Source of the DNA: Perilla frutescens
Lineage: Eukaryota; Streptophyta; Magnoliopsida; Lamiales; Lamiaceae
Direction: 5' to 3'
NCBI GenBank assembly: GCA_026008535.1
Contig: BRKX01000018.1
Coordinates: 47,051,588 to 47,115,587, forward strand
DNA length: 64,000 nucleotides
Position 1 is the first letter of the stretch. Every line of letters begins with the position of its first letter. Positions 23,215-35,117 of this stretch are shown piece by piece. The position numbers were made by a program, and so were the translations under genes. The notes under the pieces were generated by a model that was given only the letters and a program-made list of their open reading frames with translations, was not told the origin of the DNA and did no database searches.

Positions 23215-24978
23215 AATCCTTGCTCGTCCTCGAGCATATCTAAACACACAACACAGACTCCAACAAGGATGAATGACCAAGTATTAACTTCCCAAATCAG
23301 TGAAAAATCAGAGTACGAGCTGTGATATATCAATCCACAAACCACCAACCAATTTTGTTCAAGAAACATGCCAACATGTTGTCAATCAACTTAGAATCAT
23401 ACTCATTAATCCAGCCTTACCAAGATTCACTCATTAACTCTCAAAAACAGGTCAAGAGGCATTTTTTCACTCAAGTCATGATTAGCTCTTTTCAACATAA
23501 AATTGCTCATATGTCACCCAAAAATGCCACACTTCAATTTCGTTCACAAATCATAAGGTCTTTCCTCTTTGGTTGTAATGGGGCAAAGGTTCACGAGGTA
23601 GGATATATTTGGCCAAAGTAGCTGAGTACAAAGAAAATGATGCAAGTACAAGAATGTATATTTCTTTTAAGAACAGCTCCGCAAAATCCTCAAATCAACA
23701 TAGGGCTTATTTCAAAAATTGAGCACATAGATTCTTTTGCTCTCTTCATATCCTACTCCTCAATTTTTTTCTTTTGATTCTCTCTCTTTTTTTTCTTTTT
23801 TTTTTTCATATAGAAGCTTTGCTTCTTATTCAAAATGTTTTTTTTTCTTTTTTTCGAAATACCAGGATACGAGTATTCATGCATTTTTTTTCTTCTCAAG
23901 CCCTCATATTCCTTACTTGTGCAGCTTAAACACCATTCATGAAAGTACTTACATATTTTCAGGGACGAAAAGCAGGCCAACAGAAAGGCTATGGCTCATG
24001 TATAGTGGCTGTAAACAACAAAAGTTGGATCTTTTAGGCTCAAGGTGGCTCACTAATTGGCAATGTATGGTTAAGATGTTTTCTTGGGCCAATAGCTCGG
24101 GTATCCCTAATGCCTTAATCACTTTTGTGCATGAAATCAGAGGTGGCGACAAGGGTGGAAACAAAGCAATTCAAGCGTCCAAAAAACATAATCAGACAAC
24201 ACTCATTATACAAAAATGGAGCTCTTAATTGATGCATGCTCATAGGCTCAAAAACTCACATTTTTGTAGGCTTAGAACGTTGTGATCGAAAGCATGATTC
24301 ATCATTCAAGATCTCATCCAAACTTGACACATTTCTATCACAAAAACCAACCTCTCATTCAGTCAAACCAATCACAGCTCAAAACTCCTTACTCTCACCA
24401 ATTCAAGTTGTCAACACTTAGGCAAAATCCCAACAAAATCCCAAAATAAACAACTCAAAAATTTTATTTTTTCACAAATAAAGACATTAACAATATAGCC
24501 CCCCCACACTTGAAGGTCACAGTGTCCTCACTGTGAGAGGAAAACAAAAGCAAACTCAAGCTAGAATAGAAATAAAAACTCACACACAAAAAGGAAAAAA
24601 CAGCAAGCAAATCAAGGATAAGAAACGAGTAAACGGGAGGGGAAAAGAAAGGGCAAACTAGCAATCAAGGCACGAGGCGGTCAGTAGGAGCATACAGACG
24701 GTGCTCCAGTGCAGTGGTTCAGCTTGGTGTGTAATGCTCAAACAACTCCACGAGCTCGGCAAGGGTAAGGGCAGCGCTAGAAGAGGAACCTGCACTAGAA
24801 AGTTGGACAAGATCTCTCTCTCTCTCTCTCTCTCTTTCCTTTTTTTATTATTATATTAAAGAAAAGAAAGTAAGTAACTAAATGAAATACGAAAAATGAA
24901 AGAAAGTAATAAAAGCTCGGGTTGCCTCCCGAGAAGCGCTCTTATTTTACGACTGAGGCTCGACGTGGTGAGGTACGG
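23215..24978 (-). other. Non-coding interior of the gag-protease element
   Basis: 1.76 kb between the end of the protease frame and the polypurine tract. There are pyrimidine-rich runs (23757-23860) and a CT microsatellite (24811-24836), but no reverse transcriptase, RNase H or integrase motif in any frame. The short frames here have no family features. Confidence 0.75.
24811..24836. repeat. (CT)n microsatellite
   Basis: About twelve CT units inside the non-coding part of the gag-protease element. Confidence 0.9.
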
Positions 24979-27918
24979 TCAAGAGGTAAATTCGGGGATA
25001 TCCGATCTACCCCTGTCGAAAGGAATTGTTTCCATCCCCGCACCTTTATGTTTCTTCAAAAACTCGACCAACCTTACTTCTTGCCCTTTCAGCCCCAATA
25101 CAGGGGCCTTCACATGAGATGGTAAAATCAGTTTCGAGTTGGTCGGCAAGGGCATATGGCCTGTCCGATTTCTGGCTGGAAACTTCTCAGCTGCGTACAG
25201 CTGCTGGACTATCTCGCGGATTACCCTTTCTTCCTCCGAATCTGCAGTGGGTTTGGGTATTCCATTAAAGAGTACCTGCTCTAATTTGTCATCCCTGAAA
25301 TTATGCTCAACAGACTCATCAATAATGGAATCGATAGTATCAACCATAAAAAGAGCTTCAGGGTCTTCCACATGCTTCATAACTTCGAATATATTAAATG
25401 TGACAACATCTCCATCAAATTCAAAACTTAGCATTCCCTTGTCTACATCAATCTTAGTTCGTGCAGTTTTCATGAACGGGCGGCCTAACAGAATTAATGA
25501 TCTATGTGCAGACAATGCATCATCTATGTCAACGATGTAGAAATCAACAGGAAAAATCAACTCATTCACTTTAACTAAGACATCCTCTACTACACCTCTA
25601 GGGTATGCGTTGGACCTATCAGCTAATTGAATGATGACTCCAGTATCTTTCATAGGACCCAACTGTAATTCTTTGTAAACAAAGAAAGGTATAACGTTGA
25701 TAGATGCACCTAAATCTAGCATAACTTTCTCGACCTTTTTGCTCCCAAAGATGCAAGGGATGGTAAACATACCTGGATCTTGGCATTTTTGAGGTAATTT
25801 CCGTTGAATAACGGCTGAAACAGTCTCACCAACCGTGATCTTTGCATCTTTCCCATATCTTATCTTCTTAGAGCATAGTTCTTTCAAAAACTTCACGTAA
25901 TGAGAGACTTGCTTGATAGCATCGATCAGAGGTAGGTTGATCTCGACTTTCTTGAAAAGCTCAAAGATCTCTTTCTCATCCTCCCCTTTCTTGTGCCTTG
26001 TTAACCTGGAAGGAAAAGGAGCTGCATTAATAGGGTTAGAATATTTAGGTGGCACTTGTACCTCAGTAAGGGCAAACGGGGCAGCAGATTGTTTGCCCTC
26101 TGTGCTTAGTCTGTCTTCAGCTTCTGCAGTTTGCCCACACCGCGTGTTGTCTTTCTTTTTCTTTGTTTCCACCTCAACCAATTCTTTGCCGCTTCGAAGG
26201 GTCACAACACTGATGTTCCCTCGTGGATTCAGCTCGGTTTGAGAGAGAAGAGACATAGTAGGTTGTTCATTCCTTTCGCTAGATTCTTTTTTCGGCCCTT
26301 TAGTATGTCCTTCCGGCTTTTTTTCTTCCTTTTTGGTCTCCAACTCGGTTAACTCCTCCGTACTTCTCAAAGTGACAGCGCAAACATGCACTCTTGGATT
26401 CATTTCAGTTTGGGATGGGAGTTTGCCTTGATTCGCCTGCATCTTGTTCATTTGCGTGGCGAGCTGCGTGATCTGCATGCCCATACTGCCCAGGGCAGCT
26501 TGTGTCTCCTGCTGAAAGGCCTTTTGGCTCTGCGCTAGACTGTTCACTTGGCTTGTGCTCTGCTCAAGACTCGTCATGATCTCACTCAAAGATGGCGCAG
26601 ATCGGTCCGTGTAGGCATATGGCTCACCTCTTGGGGGCCTCGGTGGCAGATCTCCTGCTGCTGGTTGGTCTCCAGGCTGGCTCCAACGGAAATTCGGGTG
26701 ATCTCTCCAATCTGGATTGTAGGTATTGGAGTAATGATCATTATTCCACTTCCTCCTAAAATTGTCTCCTCGCGGGGCATCATAGTTGATTCCTCTGACA
26801 GCATCTTGCTGTGCATCGCCCAATCCATAACAAGCTTGTTCAGTTGAGGGCCCTTGCAAATTGGGACACTCGTTAGTGAAGTGTCCATTTTCAGAACAGA
26901 CTCCATAGCGGTTTGGCCTTGTCTGCGCCACAGCAAGGCTTCGGACCAGGGAAGTAAGAGCATCTATCTCTTCATTCACTCCCGACTCTTCAGCTTGGCC
27001 GAGTGTCCTTACAGGTCGGTGTCTGCTGTCGTCTTCTTCTTCGTACTGCTGTCCTCCAGAAGCCATGTCAATGATGAGTTGTTTGGCCTCGCCGAGGGTT
27101 TTGTTGGTAAGAGATCCTCCGCTGGGGGCATTGATGATTTTTCTGTCAAAAGAAGACATGCCACGGTAAAAATAATTAGTGAGAAGTTGATAATCAGTGA
27201 ATCCATGGTCCGGGCATTTGCGGCAGAGTTGTTGAAATCTTTTCCAGTATTCGACTAAGCTTTCATTCGGTTTCTGCTTGATGCTACTGATAGCCATTCT
27301 CATATTGGCAGCTCGAGTCTCAGGAAAGAATTTCCTCAGAAATTGTCCTTCTAATTCCGCCCATGTGGTGATAGATTCCGGTGGCAAATCAAACAACCAA
27401 TCTCGTGCCTTTTCCTACAAAGTGTGAGAAAAAGTGAGTAACCTTAGGTTATTAGCAGTAAAACCAGTAGGTCTTAAAGTTGAGCACACGAGATCAAATT
27501 TAGACAAATGTTTGTGTGCACTTTCTCTCGGTAAATCACCAAACTTCGGCAACACTTGGATGAATGCAGGTCGGATCTCCACATTGTTGGCAATCGGGGA
27601 CAGCACAATACAGATGGGTCTGTTACTCTGAAGATGACCGATTTCCCGGATGAGAAGCTCATGATCAGGTCCATGATTAGCCACGTTGGCTTGGATGAGG
27701 GCTCTCCCTGCGGCAAGACCTTGCGGGTTCGATGGTGGATCTTCATTATTGGCCATGTCGAGGTGTTGGTCAGCTTCGAGAGTCTCTGTAGGCTCTTTGG
27801 TAGTCTTCCTCAACCGATGTAACGTTCTCTCTGGTTCTGGATCGAACATTAAATCTTTATCTGCAGAGGAACAGGTCATGTACCAGAAAAAATTAAAAAC
27901 AAAACAAAGTAAATACAA
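24979..27918 (-). pseudogene. gag-protease polyprotein with one in-frame stop
   Basis: Two minus-strand open frames (27415-27918 and 24979-27396) are in the same phase and separated by a single TAG at 27415-27417, within the gag core (SHTL*EKARDWLFDLPPE). Joined, they cover the gag core (VEIRPAFIQV; FLRKFFPETRAANMR; ESLVEYWKRFQQLCRKCP), a zinc-knuckle position, two similar blocks with the motif TLRS(T/G)(E/K)EL, and a retroviral-type aspartic protease with DLGASINVIP. The zinc knuckle reads YGVCSENGHFTNEC: the first Cys of the CCHC set is Tyr. After the protease come about 130 residues of the linker towards reverse transcriptase, which then ends. Gag would form the particle and bind RNA; the protease would cleave it. 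Confidence 0.85.
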
Positions 27919-27955
27919 ACTGAAAATTTCGAGTAATCACTGCTTTTAGAACCGA

Positions 27956-27972
27956 TCCCCGGCAACGGCGCT
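27956..27972 (-). other. Primer-binding site, tRNA-Asp type
   Basis: The plus strand reads tccccggcaacggcgct, matching the 3' end of plant tRNA-Asp (tccccggcaacggcgcca) except near its very end. It lies six bases from the LTR. From established knowledge, many Athila/Tat elements use this type of primer. Confidence 0.8.
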
Positions 27973-27978
27973 AAAATT

Positions 27979-29336
27979 TGGTACGTCATTTTTTACCAAA
28001 AATAAATGTTCTGACTTTCGTCGTCAAGCCCACACTGCAGAGTACAGTGGCGAGCAGGATCGTCTCCCAAAGGACCGGCGAGAATTACTCTTGACTTTCA
28101 GTCTGCGTGCCCAAACTTCCATAATCGCGTGAATTATATAACAAAATAAATTGAAAAATCAAATAACCAACTAAAGTAAATATTTATGCAAACGAACTGA
28201 TTTAAACCAATAACAAAAAGGGTATTCCGGATCCAATGAACTCCACTCCACTTATAACACCGATCACAGATGCAGGAATTAATTAATCAAAACATGCAAA
28301 TCAGTTATAGTCACCGAAGACGCTTCTGATATGACCTCATCTCTCCATACTGTTTCGATAATTAAAAAGACGCTTCATTAATTACTTCCCTAATCGACTG
28401 ACAACTGTAAGAGATGCTCTATAAGTTTAATGAGCCGACAGCAATGAGCATGAGAAAGACCCGATTCTTAACTTACAGACTCTGACGCAGGACTGTAAAA
28501 TTAACTCTGTTATTCCCCTAGTTATTTGAGCAACCGTTTTACCACTGATTAAACCTAAACCATGATTACGTATGGCTGATTTAATTGGCTAGTAATTAAT
28601 AACAACCTACCAAATATTTGCAACTACTCGATAGACTTAGAATAATTAACGACCCGAATTCCAAGAATAACAGATACATACATCAATTAATTATGAACAA
28701 ACAATTAGATCTCCCAGTTATATAAGCGGAGCTTCGTCGTTGTCACCGGAATACGAGTAATTTAGCTACTTTGCATGCTGGAATTGAACAACAATAAATC
28801 GTGTAATTGTGCGATGATGATATCGATAAGAAGAAGAAAATAAAACTGGATTAAACCGATCGCTGCCTTCTTTCCTTGTTCCTAGCGTGCGTGATGATAG
28901 AAAATAAACTAGATACCTAATATATATTTACAATCCATAAAAGATAAAGTCTGCAATAGGAAATAAGATCTTAATCTAGGTAAATCTCATGCAAAATACT
29001 TTTAGAGGCGGTGGAGAGGGATTTCCGCGTCCAGGTTCGCGTGTGGGCCGAGAACTGGGCTCAGCAAGCCCAAAACGTGTTCTGGACCGGGCCTCCAGAA
29101 ACTTGTCTAGATCATCCAGCTGCATGCCCTTGCAGCTTGCCCTGCTCGAACTGCTGTCTTTTCTTTACTTGTATCTTTTCTTGCACCAAAACCCTGCCTC
29201 TTTTCTCCATTTTGCACCATGTCCCTACACAACTTAACAACATATCAAAGCACCAAAATACACAAATATAGGATAAACAATAAAGAGAAAAAGCACCAAA
29301 AAGTCGTGATAATAACAAGTAGAATACGTCCTATCA
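27979..29336 (-). repeat. Right LTR of the gag-protease element (5' LTR)
   Basis: 1358 bases, TG...CA. It carries the block 'cgtcaagcccacactgcaga' near its left end, also present in the left LTR. Confidence 0.92.
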
Positions 29337-29341
29337 ACTAC

Positions 29342-30741
29342 TCAAATTTAGTATAGTAAAATTATTAAAACTTTAATAATTAATTTAAATAAATTAGTTA
29401 AATTGCGTTCTCTGCTAGTAAAATAAAAAATACTTATAAAATGCACCTAAAATATTTTTATTCTTCAAATTGGCAAAATTATGTGACTCACTGGTTCACT
29501 AATCTTTGAACAAGCCTAATGCAAAAGAAATAAGTTTACTTTAAACAATATCATGTAAGGGACTCAAATTAAAAACAAAATATCATTTAAAAATATTTCT
29601 TCTAGCAATTTTTGAAAGCAAATTAAACTCATTAATATTTTTTTCATCATTAATATTTTCTAACAAATTAATCTTTTTTAAAAATGAATATAAAGCAAGT
29701 CATTCAATCTTTCATGTCACATGATCGTCGCAAGTAAGACTTTAATAACTTTAGTTTTAAAAAGTCTTTCTGAAATGCAACTTTAGAAGACATGATCAAT
29801 AAAATTTTATAAACGACAATATATAAATTAAGACAACTATCCAACATATTCGTAAGTCAATATATCAAAAGTTGCATATTCTTTTGGTAATACATATCAC
29901 AATGTGTTTAGATTTTGAAACAACTATATTTATTGGAAAGTAAACTTTTGATTTATGAAAATTAAAAAAAAAACAGTACTTTGTAATAAAAGAATATCTA
30001 GAAATAGTTTGCAAAGAAAATAGAAGAGCCTAGAAAGTGAATATGTTCATTGTAATCTAGAAAAAAGGGGCACACTCCTGTTAGACCGTCTAACAAATCC
30101 ACTTGCGTTAGATGGATATTATTTCATCCAACAAAGTGGTCCCCCTTCCTTTTTTCTTTTCTTTTTGATTTTTTTAATGGTCTCTCCCTTTTCCTTTTTT
30201 CTTTGATATTCAATTTGTATTTTTTTTCTTATTTTTTTCTTTGGCACTTGCATGCTCTCTCTCTTTGTTTCCTTTTTTTTGTTTTTTTTAATAGCACAAA
30301 CGTGCCCTTTCCCTTTTCTTTTCTTTTTTCTTTAGCACAATGTACTTCTCCTTTTCTTTTCTTTTTTCCCTTCTTCTTTAGCACATTTGTGCTCTTCCTT
30401 TTTGTTTTCCTTTCTTTCTTTAGCACAAACGTTATATTTTCGTTAAATAAAAAATTTAGAAGAAAAGTTATATTTTCATTAAAATGAAAATAACCGATGA
30501 TTAAGCATTAATTATTAAATTAACAACAGAGAAGTATAAATAATTATCAAGTAAGTATCACTATTAATAAAAATGAAGCATCACTAATATAATGAGTACT
30601 TACTACTCACTATCATGTTCAATTTTTGAATTGCAATATTTTCTTTATGTAGCTAATGATTCAATTTTTGAATTGCAATATGTTTGAACTGATACTTTTC
30701 TTTCTAATTAGTGATACTTTCTTCTGCAATTAGGGATACTT
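29342..30741. other. Flank between LTR element and solo LTR
   Basis: 29342-29416 continues copy B of the duplicated segment. The rest is AT-rich. A strongly pyrimidine-rich stretch (about 30140-30430) contains four repeats of 'ctttagcaca' followed by CT-rich runs. The last 150 bases are an irregular array of 'attagtgatactttct' units into which the solo LTR is inserted. No gene was found. Confidence 0.6.
30600..30741. repeat. 'gatactt' short-repeat array (left half)
   Basis: Units like 'taattagtgatactttcttc' recur. The array continues on the other side of the solo LTR at 34444-34720, so the LTR interrupted it. Confidence 0.6.
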
Positions 30742-31035
30742 TGTCACGACCCCACATTAATATCTGATTAATACAAAGTGTGACTAGCACGACTCGACCT
30801 CAATGAAGGATGGATCAAGACGCGAACCGGAAATAATTAAATAAGGAAGTGAACTATTATCTTCCAGGATCGATATTTTGGCCTGAGAACTCTAATTCCC
30901 GACTGATTTTAAGTACTCACAAATGACTGAATAATAATAGTACTCAAATGATTATCGAGCTATGGGACTCGTCCAGAACAAAAGCTGAAATGTTGGACTT
31001 GTGATATAACTGAGTTGCGGAAGCAAAATAAAGAC

Positions 31036-31036
<1 letters not shown>

Positions 31037-31112
<76 letters not shown>
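31037..31112. repeat. (AAT)n microsatellite in the solo LTR
   Basis: About 25 AAT triplets. The shorter array at the same place in the related LTR fragment (about 54196-54241) has about 15. Confidence 0.95.
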
Positions 31113-31114
<2 letters not shown>

Positions 31115-32219
31115 CAAGGTCATCTGAGCCATGTACTAAAGAGAACTCCACTCTCAGCACTTTTCCCTTCCACACCAGCTCAACCTGCACATTTAAAAAC
31201 AAACATGCAGGGCTGAGTACAAGGGTACTCAGTGAACACATTGCCAAAAATATTTACTGAATTGAACACTGATTTTCTTGTCATGCATCTAAGTAAACAC
31301 ATGAGTTTTATCTAAAAAGGCCCTATGTTTTACTAAATCACTTTCTGTTTTGAGCGCTCTTTTCTGTTGTATCATCATCTATATCCCACTGAAAGTCGAG
31401 GAATAGTTCTGCTCAGCCTTTTCCACGAACGTCGGGGAATAGCTCCGCTCAGCCTTTTCCCTCGAATGCTTAACATAACTAAATGCCGAAGAATAGCTCC
31501 GCTCAGACTTTTCCACGAACATTTAGCATCGTCGATGTCTTAGTTAGGAATAGCTCCGCTCAACATTTCCCTCTTCCTAATATCACCGACCCAAGTGTAC
31601 ACTAACCTCGGTTAACACGCTAAGTTAGCACAAGGCCCGATCGATTTAAGAGTTAGAAAGCCACTTGCGAGCTAACTAAATACGGATAAGGATATCATAC
31701 AAAACAAAACATTTTATGCATGACAATAATTTATTTGCATTAGAATAATTAACTGCGGGTGAGAGAAAACTCAAATCATTATTTGGACTAAGAGTTCGTT
31801 GAAAAGAAAGCCCACCTTTCACCGATGTTTTAGTACAGCAGCAAAATGCTCCTTCTCGCGCTTTATCTCGCACTAGACGGCTAGCCTTCAAAGAGTTAAT
31901 ATAAAACTGAGTACATTGAACCAAATACGTTGTTTGGACTCAACATGAAATTGAAGGCCTATTAGGGTCTAGTATCCGTTCTAGATTTTTTTTCTTAGCT
32001 TTAAGGGTTAATCTCGACCCTAGCTCTTAAACATCTTACAACACACATCATCATCATTTAAGGTATCAAAAATACCTTATCATCCATCACAATTCGATTC
32101 TAGAAACAAAGTCAACACTAAGCTCAAAGATTAAACAATATTCTGCACAACGTCTATATTTGTAAAATTTTATATTCTGACTCGCTAGGGTGCAGGGGAC
32201 AAGCCATACACCGTTAAAA

Positions 32220-32660
32220 ATCCACGGAAGTCTAGTTTCCGAAAAAATTGACCGTGACTCCAGATGATAACTAATGAAAAAGTTATGACCGATTTACTAG
32301 AAGGTGGCAGAACTGCCAGAATTTCTGAAAATGAAATCGTGACCGGACTTTGAAGATTTTCATGATCGATTAGGAAGAGTTACGGACTGAGCCATATACC
32401 ATTAGAAAGCCACGGAAGTCTAGAATTTTTAAAAATTTATAGTGGCTTAAGATGATAACAAATGAAATAGATATATCCGATTCACTGAAAGGTGGCAAAT
32501 CTGTCACGAATTTCGAAAGAAAACACATGCCTTGACTTTGACAATTTTTCATAATTTACTCAGAACGATTTAGAAAATGAAATATATACCATTGGAAAGC
32601 CACGGAAGTCTAGTTTTCGGAAAAAATTACGCTGACTCAATACAATGTCTAACGAGGGAG
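32220..32660. repeat. Three copies of a roughly 189-base unit in the LTR
   Basis: 'ccacggaagtctag' starts at about 32222, 32410 and 32600 (spacing 188 and 190), each followed by a similar stretch with 'aaggtggc' and then 'actttga'. A diverged tandem repeat. Confidence 0.8.
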
Positions 32661-32810
32661 TTATGCTCGTTTTACTGAAGGGTGGCGAAACTGTCGAATA
32701 GAGCTGCGCAGCGCGCCATCTGCGCGAACTCCAAACAAACTCCGAATCAGTCGACTGATTAACCTCATCAGTTAACTGATTCACCTCATTAGTTAACTGA
32801 ACTGATGAGT

Positions 32811-33190
32811 TTCAGTCGGGAACTGATCAACCTAAGCTAGGACTGATTTATTTCAGTTCAACTTATTCACTTCATTAGTTAACTGATGAGCTTCAGTCCG
32901 GAACTGATTAGCCTAAGCTAGGACTGATTTATGTTAGTTCAACTGATTCACTTCATCAGTTAACTGATGAGCTTAAGTCTGGAACTGATTAGCCTAAGTT
33001 AGGACTGATTTATTTCAGTTTAACTGATTCACTTCATCAGTTAACTGATGAGCTTCAGTCCGGAACTGATCAACCTAAGCTAGGACTGAGTTATGTCAGT
33101 TCAACTGATTCACTTCATCAGTTAACTGATGAGCTTCAGTCCGGAACTGATCAACCTAAGCTAGGACTGATTTATGTCAGTTCAACTACC
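32811..33190. repeat. 81-base tandem array in the LTR
   Basis: The landmark 'cttcagtc.ggaactgat' recurs with starts at 32811, 32892, 32973, 33054 and 33135, exactly 81 bases apart each time. Every unit contains the self-complementary core catcagttaactgatga and the block 'aagctaggactgattta'. Confidence 0.92.
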
Positions 33191-34448
33191 AAGCTTTCAT
33201 CACCTCAAAACATCTCAAACTGGACTACACATGCTTGCACATAACTAACTAATTTTCTAAACATTAACGTCATTTAAAACACCAAAAATCCACACATATA
33301 CTTCTTAAGCTTAGATCTGAAAATATATGTTTATATATATAGCTCATGATTTTTGAAAATACCTTTCAAAACAACAATGAAGTGAAGATGAAAGGAGCTT
33401 GAATGGGGTTGACGATGGAAGAATAAGGCTGGAACAAGTGACTGCAACTTCACTCTCCTTCTCTCTTCCTTTGAAAACTGAAAATGGCGGTGGTTGTTCT
33501 TGTTGCTCTCTCTTTCTTTCTCTCTCTTTTTCGAAAATGTGCACAAGAAATGGAGATGAATAAATGGAATGGAGATGAAGTAGAAGAAGTTGCCTGCTAT
33601 TTCATCTCCCTCGCTCTCTCAAAAACTTGGTGAAGAAGATGAAATGAAGAGGTGTATGGAAGATGATGAAGTGAGGCTGCTTTGCCTTTCTCTCTCTCTC
33701 AACTTTTGGTGTAGAGAGTGAAATGAAGAGGTGGATCCTTGAAGTATAGCTCGGATCCCTCATCTGCCAAAATCACTTTGTAGTATGGCTTGGCTATTGG
33801 GGGAAAGGAAAAGAAAACGTGGGGCATGGGGTGAGGTGAGGGGAAAAGCATGTCTTGGGTTGACTAATCAACTACCCGGTTCAAATACCGATTGTCTGAC
33901 TATCATGATATTTTCCGTCTTCGGAAAAATCCCGAACTTAAACCGATATTGCTAAGAATAATTCACTTACTTTAAAATAATAAATTATCTAAAATTATTT
34001 AGTTTTAAAATACCACTTCGAAATACTGGTTTTAAATTTCTCGACCATTAAAACATCTGAACTAGAGAATATCTAATTCTCTCGGATTTTAAATTACCTT
34101 GTTTAAATTATCTGAATTTAAACACTAATGACTGGAAAATATCTGATTCTCCTAGTCCTAAAAATATTTATCGGAATATCTAATTAACGATAAACACACA
34201 CCACAAATTTAAAAGAATAGGAATTGAATTTATCTGAAATTACGATTCCGGCTTTCCATAACTAAAAAGAGGATTAAACCCTAACTGAAAATAATTAATT
34301 CACTTATGGGAATTAATTGGTCTTGAATTCCATGGAACTTAAAGGATACTTTCGACCCTAATCTAACTGGAAATTACTACACTTTAATAGCAATTGCAAC
34401 AATTTACTGCAATTAAGCAGTAATTAATTTACGGGGTATTACATACTT

Positions 34449-35117
34449 TTTTTCTAATTAGTGATACTTTCTTCGGTAATTAGTGAAACTTTTCTTTCTA
34501 ATTAGTGATACTTTTCTTCAATTAGTGATACTTTCTTCTGCAATTAGTGATACTTTTTTCCATAGTAATGAGACTCCACTTCACCCCATAAATAATGATA
34601 CTCATGTGTGAGTTAATAATACTTCACCTCATAAATAATGATACTTTGGTTAATGATATACTCCACTCATAATTAATGATACTTTACCTTATAATTAATG
34701 ATACTTCTTTTTTTGGCTCAATAATTAGTTAACCGCCAGGAAAAAATATATGTATATATTTTAAAATAAATGTATAACCTGAAATGACTATATTATAATT
34801 ATTAAAGAAAGAAAAAAAAGAAAAAGAAAGAGACGAAAAAAATGAGAAGAAAGAAAGAAAAAAAGAAGAAATAAGAAAAAGAAGGAAACAAAGAAAAAAG
34901 GAGAAGAAAGAAAAAAAAAGAAGAAGAAAGAAGAAAAAAGGGCTTTTGCCCAGCAGTCGAAAAAAGGGGCAAAAAAAAAAAATTGCACTGACGCGTGAGC
35001 TACACGTGCCGCGCGTGGCGGCGCGTGTAGCTCACACGCCTACACATAGGGGTGGGTTTGGGGGCGGGTTTGGGCAGGTTTTGACCCGTCTAATGTGAGA
35101 GAAATAACTGATTTAAA
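34449..35117. other. Repeat remnants between solo LTR and broken Tekay element
   Basis: 34449-34720 continues the 'gatactt' array. About 34800-34980 is almost pure purine (GAAA-rich). Next is a GC-rich inverted repeat (34995-35035) and a G-rich run (35048-35080). No gene was found. Confidence 0.65.
34995..35035. repeat. GC-rich inverted repeat
   Basis: Arms gtgagctacacg (34995-35006) and cgtgtagctcac (35024-35035) are perfect inverse complements separated by 17 GC-rich bases. It stands out in a very AT-rich setting and is followed by repeated G-rich 'gggtttggg' motifs. Confidence 0.8.

Larger units (their letters stand above)
21775..29336 (-). mobile_element. Non-autonomous Athila-like LTR element (gag-protease only)
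   Basis: A complete 7.56 kb element. LTRs at 21775-23199 and 27979-29336 start TGGT and end CTATCA, and are flanked by a perfect target duplication ACTAC (21770-21774, 29337-29341). The orientation is minus. Next to the right LTR is a primer-binding site complementary to tRNA-Asp; next to the left LTR is a polypurine tract. The interior encodes gag and an aspartic protease on the minus strand and then stops. The following 1.8 kb (23214-24978) has no reverse transcriptase, RNase H or integrase. The gag resembles that of the Athila group. Such an element would depend on enzymes of a related autonomous copy. The uninterrupted target exists at 1671 in copy A of the duplicated segment. Confidence 0.93.
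30742..34443 (-). mobile_element. Solo LTR, 3.7 kb, Tekay-like family
   Basis: It starts TGTCACGACCCC and ends GGGGTATTACA, and is flanked by a perfect 5-base duplication TACTT (30737-30741, 34444-34448). No internal region is present, so it is a solo LTR left by LTR-LTR recombination. Its first 690 bases match the LTR fragment at 53901-54570, which adjoins an initiator-Met primer-binding site; that fixes family and orientation (minus). Inside are an (AAT)n run, repeats around 'gaatagctccgctcagcc' (31405-31580), three copies of a roughly 189-base unit (about 32220-32650) and an 81-base tandem array. Confidence 0.9.

Noticed and set aside
23737..24228. 163-residue frame in the non-coding part of the gag-protease element
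   Set aside because: Rich in Phe and Ser from pyrimidine runs, no domain, opposite strand to the element's genes.
30203..30487. Phe-rich plus-strand and Lys-rich minus-strand frames
   Set aside because: Translations of the pyrimidine-rich stretch; low complexity.
30944..31260. Long poly-Asn, poly-Leu and poly-Tyr reading frames
   Set aside because: They are the translations of the (AAT)n microsatellite inside the solo LTR, open in several frames on both strands.
32811..33190. Regularly spaced repeats reminiscent of a CRISPR array
   Set aside because: The whole 81-base unit is repeated with no variable spacers, and it lies in a plant LTR. It is a tandem repeat.
34788..34988. Phe-rich minus-strand frame
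   Set aside because: Translation of the purine tract; low complexity.
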